From positions 405,303 through 469,302 of the forward strand of contig JXTB01000132.1 in the NCBI GenBank assembly GCA_002914805.1: a stretch of 64,000 nt of DNA. Reading direction: 5' to 3'. The notes beneath the pieces were generated by a model, which was not told the DNA's origin, did not search any database, and was given only the letters and a program-made list of their open reading frames with translations. Positions 25,182 through 35,412 of the stretch are shown piece by piece; position 1 is the stretch's first letter; every line of letters begins with the position of its first letter. Made by a program: the position numbers and the translations under genes. This DNA is from Parasponia andersonii (Eukaryota > Streptophyta > Magnoliopsida > Rosales > Cannabaceae).

Positions 25182-28100
25182 TGTAACAACCTAACTTTTC
25201 GAACGGTTAACTACTTACATTCTTAACTTATTTATTTAAATAAGAAAATTTAGACGCTGAAAATTCATGACAAAATTTTTTTTAATACTTTTATTTCTTT
25301 TTAAGAGATTTATATTCATAACTAACCATTTACTTAAATTTTGAAAACAAGTAAAATGCTTCTCGATGGTTAAGTAATCTTTATTTAAATTTATTAATAA
25401 ACTTTTTATTAGAGTGATTTAAATAATGTGCAACTATAAAGGGCTCCCAGGTGAGGAGGGGGTCACATACAGACCACTTAAGTCTCAAGCTCTCCCTAGA
25501 CAGTTTAGGTCTTTTTGACAAAATCCCTTGTGTTTTGCATTTATTTAAATCAAAATATTTTCTTTTTTAGATCTTTTGAAAAAATATTCATTTAAACTCT
25601 ATTCAATCGAAATACATTTTCAAGTTCAATTTAATAAAAAAAACATGCATTGTGAAATAAAATGTCAAGTTGTAAATATGTTTTCAACAACATCAATCTT
25701 ACATAATTGAAATCCTTTGTCTCAAAATAAGAATATATGCAGAAGTAATTTTAATCGCAGTATTCCACTGTCTGTACCTCACATTCATCCCCGTCTTGAT
25801 TCCAACAAATCCATCAATCAAATCATAGGTTTCTTTTCTTTAGTTGGATACTCATAAAATGTGAGCTTTCACTCAGCAAGTACAGTGTAATTCTCAAAAA
25901 CTATTTTACTTATAAACAAACAATCTTTTATGAAAGTTCGATTATGTTGTTTTATGAAATCATTACTTTATGCTTTATTATAAGATATTATATCATGATT
26001 TTATCTCATTCTTTATCACAAAGTCTTTTATCTTTCTTATGGGCCCTGGTGTACGTACCGATTACGCACTACCGAATAGGAACTAGGGGAGCGACCCAAC
26101 TAAAAATACCTACGGTCATAGTCTTAACATACTTTTCCTTACAAATCCTTGCTTAGTGGAGGTAGATCTTATTTTCCCTCGCATATCCTCACTTAGTGGA
26201 GGTTGGTACGGCACCTTTTAATTCTTTATCTTATTTAGTCTTCTCTTAACATGAGTGGGTACGCTTCAACAACAAATCTGAACTTATATTCCATTAGCAT
26301 AGCATTTCCTTTGTTAAAGTATGCCAAAGTATTTTTATATAATAACGTTGTAAAGTAAGTATACATCATTTTTATAGTATAGGAAATGTATATTTATAAG
26401 CGTACATCATACATAGGTCATAAAATAATTTTAAAAAAAAAGCAAGTTAACACATGAAATAATTTCAAACATATCATATTGCAAATATGGAACATTTTCA
26501 AACCATCTATGCCATAAGTAAAATTGTACTTACCTTGTTCTCTGACGTATACATATTTTATTTGTTAGAGTAATTTAAAGTGAACTTATACTTTTTTAAA
26601 AAAAATTCTAATTATTTAGTGGGCTTCAAACAACTAAGACTCAGTCTTGATAAAACATAAAACTTGACATTTGAGAAATAATGTCATGTTATATTCATTG
26701 ACTAATTTATACTTTCAACTTAGATGGACGAGATTTATTTCTCCTTAACCTTTATCGTGGTGATCTTTTTAATCTATCAATAATTTGGTTGTTGACTTGA
26801 TTAATATCATCCAAAATTAGTTAAGTTTTCTTAGTTATATTTCTTTTCATCAAATACGTGAATAATTTCTTTATTTATAATTAAGGGTCATAATATGGTA
26901 AATGAGTCAAACACACTAATGGCTACATAGATTTAAAATCTAAAATCATACTTAGATTAAATAGTATTAGAGGTATACATTATTTATTTCTTATAGTTGA
27001 TTTCAAGTCTGAAATTTAAGTAAAACTTTTGATATTCTAATTAGAGATCTATAACAAATTTTCCTATTTACCAAATTTCCAACCCAAAAATTTCAAGTTT
27101 CATAATTTATATTTTTGCTCTTAATTTTAAGATTTCTAACATTTATGCCCTCCAATGGTAAATATTGAGTTATAGCTTATCTTTTTGTTACAGATTCTGC
27201 CTTTATTTACTTTTATACTTTAATATAGTTTTAAAATTGCATAAAATAATTTTCTCACATATTCGGCCCATGTTTTGTCAAAATTATACTTTTAACCCAA
27301 ATACTCAAAGTTTTGGCACTTTAGTCCTTTCAACTTTTGAGCAAACATATTTAATTTTTGGAAAGCATCTTTAATGGGTAAAAATCTGCTTTTAAGGATC
27401 TAAGTTTAAATCATTAAGTTTGATTCATTTTTATGCATATTTTCTTTTAGGGTCTTACACTTAAAAATCTTCCACTTTTACGTTTAGTTATTTTGATTTT
27501 ACTATTATTATTATTATTTAGCCTTTATTATTATGAAGTATTCATATTTAGAAGCTTAAGAAATCAACAAAATAAGTCTAAACGTAATATAAATTATATA
27601 ACATCTAAAGTAGATCAAATATGTTATTATCTATATATTTTTTTATAGAATCTATTTAAACACATAACAAGCAGGGTAAGGAAATATTTACCTTCTAAGC
27701 TTGAATCTTCTTTCTTACATCTCCACCATAAAACTAGGTTCTCTTTTCTCTTAAATAAAATTCTTAATTTATAGAGTCGATGGGTAAAATATTTTAGCTC
27801 TTGTGGATTTGGAAGAAAGTGAGATAGAAAGAGTTTTTTTTATTTATTTTTTTTTTTTTTGAGAAAGGATAATTGAAAAAATGTAAATAATTTTGGCTAA
27901 GTAATTGGAAGGTTAAGTATAGATTTGGAATTACTAAATGAAGGATCTATTTATAGGCCATCCATAGGAGGTATCCAATAATACACACTTTCACATTCTA
28001 TCAAATAATCCAAGCACCATTATTACTAATTTGTCAATATATCTTCTTTTCTGACTCCATTACCTTATCTTTTACTTTATTTTTCACTCGTCCACTATTT

Positions 28101-28808
28101 TTGTCTCTAATCTTTCTTTTTTTTCAATTATTTAGAATTCAATACCACTAGCTCCCGAAGAAAGTCTCCACTATATTAATCTTTTTCGTACCTTTTGAAT
28201 TATTTTGGAGACAAAAGCTATGAATTAGTTTTGTATATATCTTCCACTTTGAATTATGGCCACTAATTTCCAAATAATATTTCCATTATCATTTTCCTTT
28301 TCCTACCTTTTGAATTATTTTAGAAATAAAAACTATCAATTAGTTTTGTCTATATTTTTTTGTTTTAGAATTATCCACTAACTTTATCCCTTACCTTTTA
28401 TATTCTACTAATTTATAGTTATTACTTTCCTAAGATAAAATTTCACTAGTCTTCATCTTTTTCTATAACTTATTTTCTACCCTTAGATTGATTTGTTTAC
28501 TTAATTTTTTGTATACTTAAGTCCTAGCCATTCAAATTATGGCATGGTACTATTTTGGTGTAACCATTAACTTTAGGTTATAAAATATAACAATTTTATT
28601 AATTTATTATTAAGGAAAATAACTTAGAATTTCTAAGTTAAAACAATGAATAATTATAGTTTTCTCACATAATAAAATTTAACATTAAAATAATACTATA
28701 CATATAATTTCAAAGATTTGCAAACATACACTTATTAAAATTTGACCCTAAGTGTATTAATAATAATTCTACTAAGGTTGCAAGTCTAGGGATTCTTAGG
28801 AGGTTACA
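25182..28808 (-). repeat. 3' LTR (about 3.63 kb) of the split gypsy element
   Basis: On the minus strand the LTR begins TGTAACCTCC at 28808, next to the polypurine tract, and ends GGTTGTTACA at 25182. It aligns with 19520-23256 and 43033-45580. Against the proposed partner LTR at 43033 the first 220 bp differ at roughly 8-9 percent by hand count, more than the duplications at the inversion breakpoints. Confidence 0.85.
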
Positions 28809-28829
28809 ATCTCTCCTACTTATAAAATT

Positions 28830-29747
28830 TTGTCCTCGAAAATTAGAATAATTCTGGATACTTTTCCTTCATCTCTTCTTCTCGTTCCTTAGTATCCTCT
28901 TCGATCTTGTGGTTTTACCACAATACCTTAACTAAAGGTATGATCTTATTTCTAAGCGTCTTTTCTTCTTGAGCCAAAATCTTCACCAGTTTCTCCTCGT
29001 ATGTGAAGTCCTCATGAACTTCAACAGGTTCATGCTTCAAAATATGTGCTAGGCCTGAGATATATTTCTTCAATATGGACACGTGGAACACGTTTTACAC
29101 TGATGCTAGTTTAGGCAGTAAAGTTAGCTTATAGGCTACTTTGCCAATGAGTTCTAAAATTTTAAATGGTCCGATGTAGCTTGGACTCAATTTTTCTCTC
29201 TTTCCAAACTGCATTACTCCCTTTATTGGTGCTATTTTGAGAAAATCTGTGTCTCCCACTTGGAATTCTAATGGAATTCTCTGCTTGTCTACATAGCTTT
29301 TCTACCTACTCTAAGTAGTTTCCATCCTTTTTTTATTTTTTATACAGCTTCAGTGGGTTTCTTAATGAAATCAATGGTTTCTAAATGTTTCTCCCTAGGT
29401 TTAAACTAATAGATTAGGGATCTGCATCTTCTCTCATAAAGTGCTTCATAAGGTGCTGCCTTGATAGAGGCATGATAATTGTTATTATAGATGAACTCTA
29501 TCAATGGAAGCTTCTTATTCCATGCTCCTTTAAAGTCCATGACACATGCCCTAAGCACATTCTCTAAAGTTTGGATAGTTCATTCTAACTGTCTATCAGT
29601 TTGAGGATGGAAAGCCATGCTAAAATTTAGCTTTGTATCTAAGGCTTGTTAGACTTTTCTCCAAAAAATAGAGGTGAATCGACTGTCGCGATCAGATATA
29701 ATATTTATGATATTCCATGTAGTCTGACTATCTTAGCCACGTATAAT
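28830..29747 (-). pseudogene. Integrase C-terminal half and chromodomain tail remnant
   Basis: It is the reverse of the integrase end seen at 18560-19484, with recognisable EEEMKEK-type chromodomain end near 28860, a VSMLKKYI-like segment near 29050 and integrase core words up to 29747. It stops within the core at the proposed inversion breakpoint. It is a broken fossil. Confidence 0.8.
29419..29747 (-). repeat. Inversion-breakpoint duplication G, left copy (integrase)
   Basis: This 329-bp piece of gypsy integrase recurs in opposite orientation at 50461-50790. By hand I count about 17 differences (about 5 percent). The two copies share many bases that differ from the third family copy at 18579-18910, which supports a duplication of one element rather than two insertions. 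Confidence 0.8.
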
Positions 29748-29988
29748 AGGAAAAAGGCTCTTATGTTAAAAGGACGCCCGAAGCATCATATCAGTGGTTA
29801 CCATAATTTTTGTATATGTTAGAAAAAAAGAATGAAGGAACAATTACTCATTTAGAGACTGATGATATAGATCGTTTTAAGTAATTTTTCTTCTCTTTAG
29901 GGGCGTGCATTAGAGGATTTAGAGCCATATATCGTCTAGTACTTTGTGTGGACGGGACCTTCATTAAGAATAAGATTCAAGAGATGAT
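29746..29988 (+). repeat. Inversion-breakpoint duplication M, left copy (MULE)
   Basis: This 243-bp piece of MULE transposase recurs in opposite orientation at 50788-51030. By hand I count about 15 differences (about 6 percent). It is joined to gypsy integrase here with an AT overlap, and at the right copy with an ATC overlap. Confidence 0.8.
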
Positions 29989-30335
29989 ATTATGTGCTAT
30001 TACTCTAGATGCCAACAATCAGTTATATCCAGTGGCTATTACTATCGTAGATTCAAAGAATAACGATTCTTGGATGTATTTTATACTGAAGCTAAGAGAA
30101 ACCATAGAATATGTTTAGAATTTAGTGTTCGTATCTGATAGACATGCAAGTATTGTGAATGCCTTGTTTGCGGTGTTCTCAGAATCACATCATAGAGCGT
30201 GCAAATATTATGTTAGCATAAATATCATGGCTAAGTTTAAAACTGATCATTGTCATGAAGAATATGATGGTGTAATAATTGTAAAGAATAGATGCTTTCC
30301 TCAAAAAGAAAGATGTCTTAATCCAAAATCTTGAA
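29746..30335 (+). pseudogene. MULE (Mutator-like) transposase, catalytic region
   Basis: The frame reads [49 protein letters not shown] and, after an in-frame stop near 30117, LVFVSDRHASIVNALFAVF and HRACKYYVSINI. This is the MULE transposase domain, with the first catalytic aspartate at 29951-29953 (CVDGTF) and the second at 30137-30139 (SDRH). Another stop lies just before FFFSLGA and is shared by the right copy. The N-terminal part is not upstream but at 50788-52386 on the opposite strand, consistent with a split by inversion. The zinc-finger C-terminal end is not seen. It is non-functional. Confidence 0.8.
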
Positions 30336-31732
30336 GATTAAGTAGGCTATCTTGCTATAATCATCAACCATCCTAGAGGTACCTTTCATAGCAACACCGA
30401 CTCGACTATAGAGGCACGATTTTGTACCACTACAACTTATAGTGATTTGTATGATGATGAGTCAATTCTAGAGCTTCAAGAAGAAGAGGGAGATAGGAGA
30501 AATGCCATTATGTATAATGATCTAGAGCAATATGTGAATATCAACATGACATCCTATGAAAAAAATCCAATCTCAAAGCCACCATTGATGAGAAAGCTAC
30601 GAATTGAAGACCATAGAGATGAATTTTCTTGTCCATAATCACTAAATTAATAATTTCCAACAAGTAGACCGTTGGTAACTCATTTTAAACATTTCTTCTT
30701 TCCTATTCATGGATATAAGGTATTACATTCTCAAGCTAAAAGCCCAAAAGACCATATATATACATTGGGATGGTCAATTGATGACATTAAGGGTAACCTC
30801 AATTAGTCTCAACTTGTGGATGAACTACAACTAAAAAGTTAAGCTGAAAAATTTAACTCAAACACTTCTTGAGAGACAACCCAAGTATTTGTTTTCATTT
30901 CGGTATGTTGAGCAATCCAAAGAGTTGGTACTGCTTCATAGAGATCAAGCTTTATGGCTATATACCAATAAAAGGAGTATCCCTAAACTCATTCTTTTGT
31001 TATTTAATTTTCCAATATTTTGTACGTTAAGTTTGGGAGAGGGAGTAAACCTTGATGGATTGTGCTTGTGTTAGCTTTTTTTATTGTTGTGTGTTTATTT
31101 TCTTAGTTGTGTGATTATGTGTTTGAATAATTATAGATATTTTGTAGTTTCTTTAGTAATTATCTAGTTCCAATGATGAGAACATTTGGTAAATTTGTTC
31201 AGAACTTGTTAAAAAATGTGGATATTTGCTTAGTCTTATGAATAATTCTTGTGTTAATTTCATTTTGATTGTGAAGGTCTATATTTTAATACAATGCCTT
31301 GATCTTTGATTTGTGGGTGAATGTTAAGAATGTTTATGTGAATATGATATTTTGGATAATCTCACATCTATTAGAATTTGCTTGATAATCTATTGAGGGA
31401 AAATCCTAGATAACATTTCATGAAGGAAAGGACTAAAACATTCTTTGGACTATTTGAGTCTTTTAAACTAACTATGATATATTCTATCCCCAATAAACCT
31501 ATTTTGAGCTTTTTCTTTTTCAACCACATGCACGTTAGCCTAAAGTGAATAATATCATTCAATCTTTATCCCTTGAATATATTGATTATTTTTATTAAAT
31601 TCTTTTGAGTTATTTTATGTTAGGGGAGGATGGATGGAGTGTGATTATATTAATAAAAAAATCGAGTTACACATTTGTTCATAAAAGAAAAAAACAAGTT
31701 TAAAGGTTTGCAACCCAACAAAAAAAAACTAG

Positions 31733-31736
<4 letters not shown>

Positions 31737-31770
<34 letters not shown>
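31737..31770. repeat. TA microsatellite
   Basis: An uninterrupted run of about 17 TA units lies within the Athila-like remnant. Confidence 0.9.
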
Positions 31771-31778
<8 letters not shown>

Positions 31779-32316
31779 AGAGTTTAGCTATATATTGATG
31801 AAAGAAAAAGAAATTTTGATTTTAATAGTGTTTTATTTGGTGTGTGAAAGTTTGGCTCTATACATGTCCTAGAGTTAATGTGTCTAAGGACGATTTGAGC
31901 TTATTTTATCCAAAATATTATACCTTTATCTAAGCCAATATTACAAGTGTAATGGAGACCTTTTGATCTTTGGTGTTATATTTATCTACATTAGCGGAGC
32001 TAAATTCGAAAAGAAAACTTATGAAACTTAATTGTTACTTTTGAGATTTTGTGCTTAATATATATTTGCATAAAATTGTCAAGATTTCATACAATGATAG
32101 GAGAAAAGTATAATACATATGGGGGAAATTTGATTTGAAATGGGATGTGTTCCTGAGTTATTCTTAATACCTAGCTAATATTTGCACTTATCTTTAAATT
32201 ATGCTATTATGTGACCTTTGAAGAACTAATTAGAAATCATCACTATCAGTGCACTATCTCTTGTATGTTTATCATTTTCGTTTTTTGAGGACGAGTAAAA
32301 CCTAAAATTTGGGGGT

Positions 32317-33860
32317 TGTTATAATTCCATAAAAATGGAGTTATCTTATACTTAATTGCATTTGATTTTTGCTATGTTCCACTTTATTTTTTATTTAATG
32401 GGTGTTATTTTGATAGTTTAATTGTATTTCAGTATGGGAAGTCAAGCAAAATAGAATTAGAGCTTAAAAGATGTCAAAAACGGGACAAATGTGGAAAACT
32501 TGTGCCGTAGTGGAGTAGGGGTGCCAACCACGGTGCTAAAATGCTTCAAAAAGAGGCTGAGAACTAGAGAGTTGGCACTTCAACCCCTATGTTTGGGTAG
32601 CTATTGTAATATCTTGGTGTTGTACTCCAATTTAGCGTCGTAGCGCCACCAAATGCAAAGCTAAACATGTGGCTTTTGGAAATGAGTTTGGAGACATTAA
32701 AAATAACATATTTTTACCCTTTGATTAAATGGAATAGATGGTTAGGATTAATTGATCATTGGAGCCTAATATATACTTATTTTTGCCTCTAAACCTAGTG
32801 TGGAGAGTGTGGGGGAGAGAGATAGAGGTAGTCATTCTTGGAGAAGAAGAAAAGGAAGAAGATGAGGAAATACTCCATCAAACCTGCAATTCTTGATTTC
32901 CACTACAATACCAACATTATAGTTTGTTCTTAACTTTTTATTTTCAATTTATTACTTGATTTCTCTTTTATTTCATCTTTAGAGAATAGTATAGTTTGAG
33001 AGCAAATTCTAGAGGGAGGATTCAAGTGAGGAAGAACCAAGCTTGGGAGAGGAGCTTGATAACCTCCATGAACACCTTCAAGCTCTTCAAAGAGAGGGAA
33101 TTCTATAACTCTTTTCCCTTTAATATTTGTATTTCTTAATTTTGTTATATTAAAATCCTATTGTTCTTAATTTATATTACGAATTAGGTATTTCTTTGTC
33201 TAGTTTTACTTTGTGAACTAATTTAGTATATTGTCTATGTTAGTTTCTCTTTTTGACATGTTAATTGTCTAATTGACTTGGTTTCTCAATCTTGCTCTAA
33301 ATACTTTGAGTCGCTTAATCACCAAATTGAATGAACCTTAGAAATATGAGATAGATTGGATATGAAATCATATGTTTAGCCTTAGATAGAGAAATGTATA
33401 TTTAGATGCGATAGGAATATACTTAGCTAATGTATATAACCAATAACCAATATAGGTGTTTGTTCTTAATGAATTCATTCTAAGTTTAACTCTTATAGGA
33501 ATATAGTGAGCTAAGTTAGACGAAAATAGTTGCATAACAATAGAAGAAGCTTGGAGTTAATTGAGTTCACTTGGTTAACAATCAATTGGTTAAAATAATT
33601 AGCAGAAAAGCAAAATGATATGACAAGAGAACGGTTGGGGAATAGTAAACCTAAATATTTTTCTTATTACTTAGCGTTTATTTATTTTGCATAGTAGTAT
33701 AGTTTATTTTATTTTATTTCTGTAAAATCAATATTTTGGTTTTTTGGATAAAGTTTGGATTAAGATAATTTTGATACTTAATATTGAATTAGAAATCAAT
33801 CGGTGTAGGTTGGACACTCTATTTCCATATTTATATTTTTTGTGATCATGTGTACTTGCA
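32317..33860 (+). repeat. Probable 3' LTR (about 1.54 kb) of the Athila-like element
   Basis: It starts TGTTATAATTCC right after a purine-rich tract and ends near TACTTGCA, giving TG...CA ends. Inside are features common to Athila LTRs, such as a GCCGTAGTGG/GTGCCAACCACGG segment near 32510-32545. No partner LTR is in the window, so borders rest on the ends alone. Confidence 0.55.
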
Positions 33861-34296
33861 CTAGAATATGTGAGCTTAATTTAGACTTGTATATTGTAAT
33901 CAACAGTAATAAGGAATTATCACAGAGTTTAAAGGACAAATTGGTGTACTACGATCATTACGATATCCATCATGGTATAATAGTGTTTATTAAATCATCA
34001 TACAATCTAACATCACAAACTAGTGTATATTGAATATTTTAGGTCCATCATAATTTACTAGTGTACAAAATGATAATAGTTTTACGGAAAAAAATAGAGT
34101 ATATATATCACTTTGTGGTCCATCATCAGATACATATGTATATTAAATCATCACAAACACTACCAAGATAAATTAGTACATATCGAATATTTGGGTCCAT
34201 CATACTATACTAGTATACATATAATCATAACAAGGCCCAACTTTAAAAATTAGTGTATATTAATTATTCCAGGATCTATCATATTCTAATAGTATA
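33861..34296 (-). repeat. Degenerate satellite-like array, reverse polarity
   Basis: The units seen at 24400-25181 reappear here as the reverse complement (GGTCCATCATA, ACTAGTATAC, AAATCATCACAA). The block is cut at 34296 by an LTR element with the 5-bp target duplication GTATA. The array resumes at 40812. Confidence 0.65.
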
Positions 34297-35125
34297 TGTT
34301 GGAGCGGTTTCTCACCAGCCGTCCATGTGTCTCTGAACCGCTGATGTTGTATTCTCCAACTGTCCACGTGTCCTCGCTATCCCAAAGTACTCTGAACTCT
34401 AGGCAGGGTTGGAGAGGCGAGGGTGGCTACCTACAAAGACTCTCCGATGCTTAAGTCAGTGGTCTATCTTTGATTCAGGGTAGCAAGGAATTAGTTCTGT
34501 ATGAGTATATATTTGTTTCTTGCTCATAAGTTTTTTTTATATACTTTTTTTGTAAGTGTCCATGCCCCTCTCGGGAAAGCATGGCTCATACATATATAGT
34601 CCTGAGATTGTGAACCATACGGATCTCAATCTCAGGACTGAGTACCTTTCTCCTCAAAGTTTTTTCCAGAGGTCACGGGCTGAGATTTCTGTGATCTCCT
34701 TTGTATCGCTGTAGCCTGATCTCTGCCGTCTCCTACGGCTTGAATCTGTCAGGGGTAAGATTTAGGTAAATCGCCGTTCTGTCAGGACGGCTTACCCCTT
34801 ACGCACGCCTACCCAGGATCGCATTAAATGATCTGTCTGGTTCTGGAGTCGTGAGTTACTTTCCACTGTATTCTGGTGGAAGACTCTTGGGGCTTCCGAC
34901 CCCCCAGCTGTCGAGGTAAGGTTCGGACTGGGCCGAGACTGTCCAGGGTCTGTGATGGTCTTAGCCCTAACCCTGGACGGCCCAATGGCCGATTGTGAAA
35001 TCACGTGTGACCCGCGTGGCCTTTAACTAATCACTCTCGATACCTGTCAGACGGTGGACCCCTTTTGTGACCTGTTCTGCTGCTCGAACGTCCACGTGGC
35101 ATATGACTTGGGAACGGGTCCCACA
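34297..35125 (-). repeat. Left LTR (3' LTR) of the Retand-like element
   Basis: It starts TGTTGGAGCGG and ends GGGTCCCACA on the plus strand, and matches 39983-40811 over the full 829 bp. It contains a 13-bp perfect inverted repeat at 34598-34610 and 34627-34639. Confidence 0.9.
34598..34639. other. Hairpin-forming inverted repeat in the LTR
   Basis: AGTCCTGAGATTG at 34598-34610 pairs with CAATCTCAGGACT at 34627-34639 around a 16-base spacer, next to a TATATA word. Both stem arms are unchanged in the right LTR (40284-40296, 40313-40325) although the loop differs. Confidence 0.8.
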
Positions 35126-35143
35126 ACTGCCCCTATTTCCCTA
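35126..35143 (-). other. Polypurine tract of the Retand-like element
   Basis: On the minus strand a run of A and G (AGGGAAATAGGGGCAGT) lies directly before the LTR start TGTGGGAC. It fixes the element's orientation opposite to the gene it carries. Confidence 0.7.
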
Positions 35144-35283
35144 CTCGACGGATTCGTTTTCGTCAAGTGGGGAAATCGTTTATCCATTCCACCAATCTGG
35201 GGGATGCACGTGGCTCCTCACCGCAGACGCGGAGGCACGCCATCCTATGTCACGAAATCTGTTTGAATTTCGAAGTCCCTCTC

Positions 35284-35290
35284 TATAAAA
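35284..35290 (+). promoter_or_regulatory. TATA box of the internal antisense gene
   Basis: TATAAAA lies 123 bp before the start codon at 35413, in a normal plant TATA-to-ATG arrangement, and outside the LTR. It suggests the internal gene had its own promoter, directed against the element's LTR promoter. Confidence 0.55.
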
Positions 35291-35412
35291 GCTGCAATTA
35301 TGCTCATTTGCCACTTTACTAAAATCTTCTATCATTCTAGCCTCATAAAATTCTAGGGTTTCCGATTTCCTCCGTTCTAGAGACTTTTACTCTTTCACTC
35401 ACATTCTGAACA

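Larger units (their letters stand above)
25182..29747 (-). mobile_element. 3' half of a split Ty3-gypsy element (Tekay/Del type)
   Basis: On the minus strand this runs from within integrase through the chromodomain tail and polypurine tract (28809-28820) to a full 3' LTR (28808 down to 25182). It is cut at 29747 inside the integrase core, where MULE sequence begins. Its missing 5' part is the plus-strand block 43033-50790: the two overlap by about 329 bp of integrase and together make an element of about 12 kb. I infer they are one element divided by an inversion. It is broken by age as well. Confidence 0.85.
30336..33860 (+). mobile_element. Athila/Tat-like LTR element, 3' part with LTR
   Basis: The 3' untranslated signature GAGAGACAACCCAAG, typical of Athila/Tat elements, lies near 30870-30890. 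A GAGGACGAG word and a purine tract (AAAATTTGGGGGT) at 32287-32316 precede a probable LTR starting TGTTATAATTCC at 32317. The LTR-like block ends near 33860 (TGTGTACTTGCA). The open stretch 30447-30638 lies in this part, but I recognise no domain in it. The border with the MULE fragment between 30335 and 30640 is uncertain. Only the 3' part is here, and it is broken. Confidence 0.6.

Noticed and set aside
35054-35288. Two overlapping short frames at the left LTR border
   Set aside because: They span the LTR end and the polypurine tract, and lie upstream of the TATA box of the internal gene.
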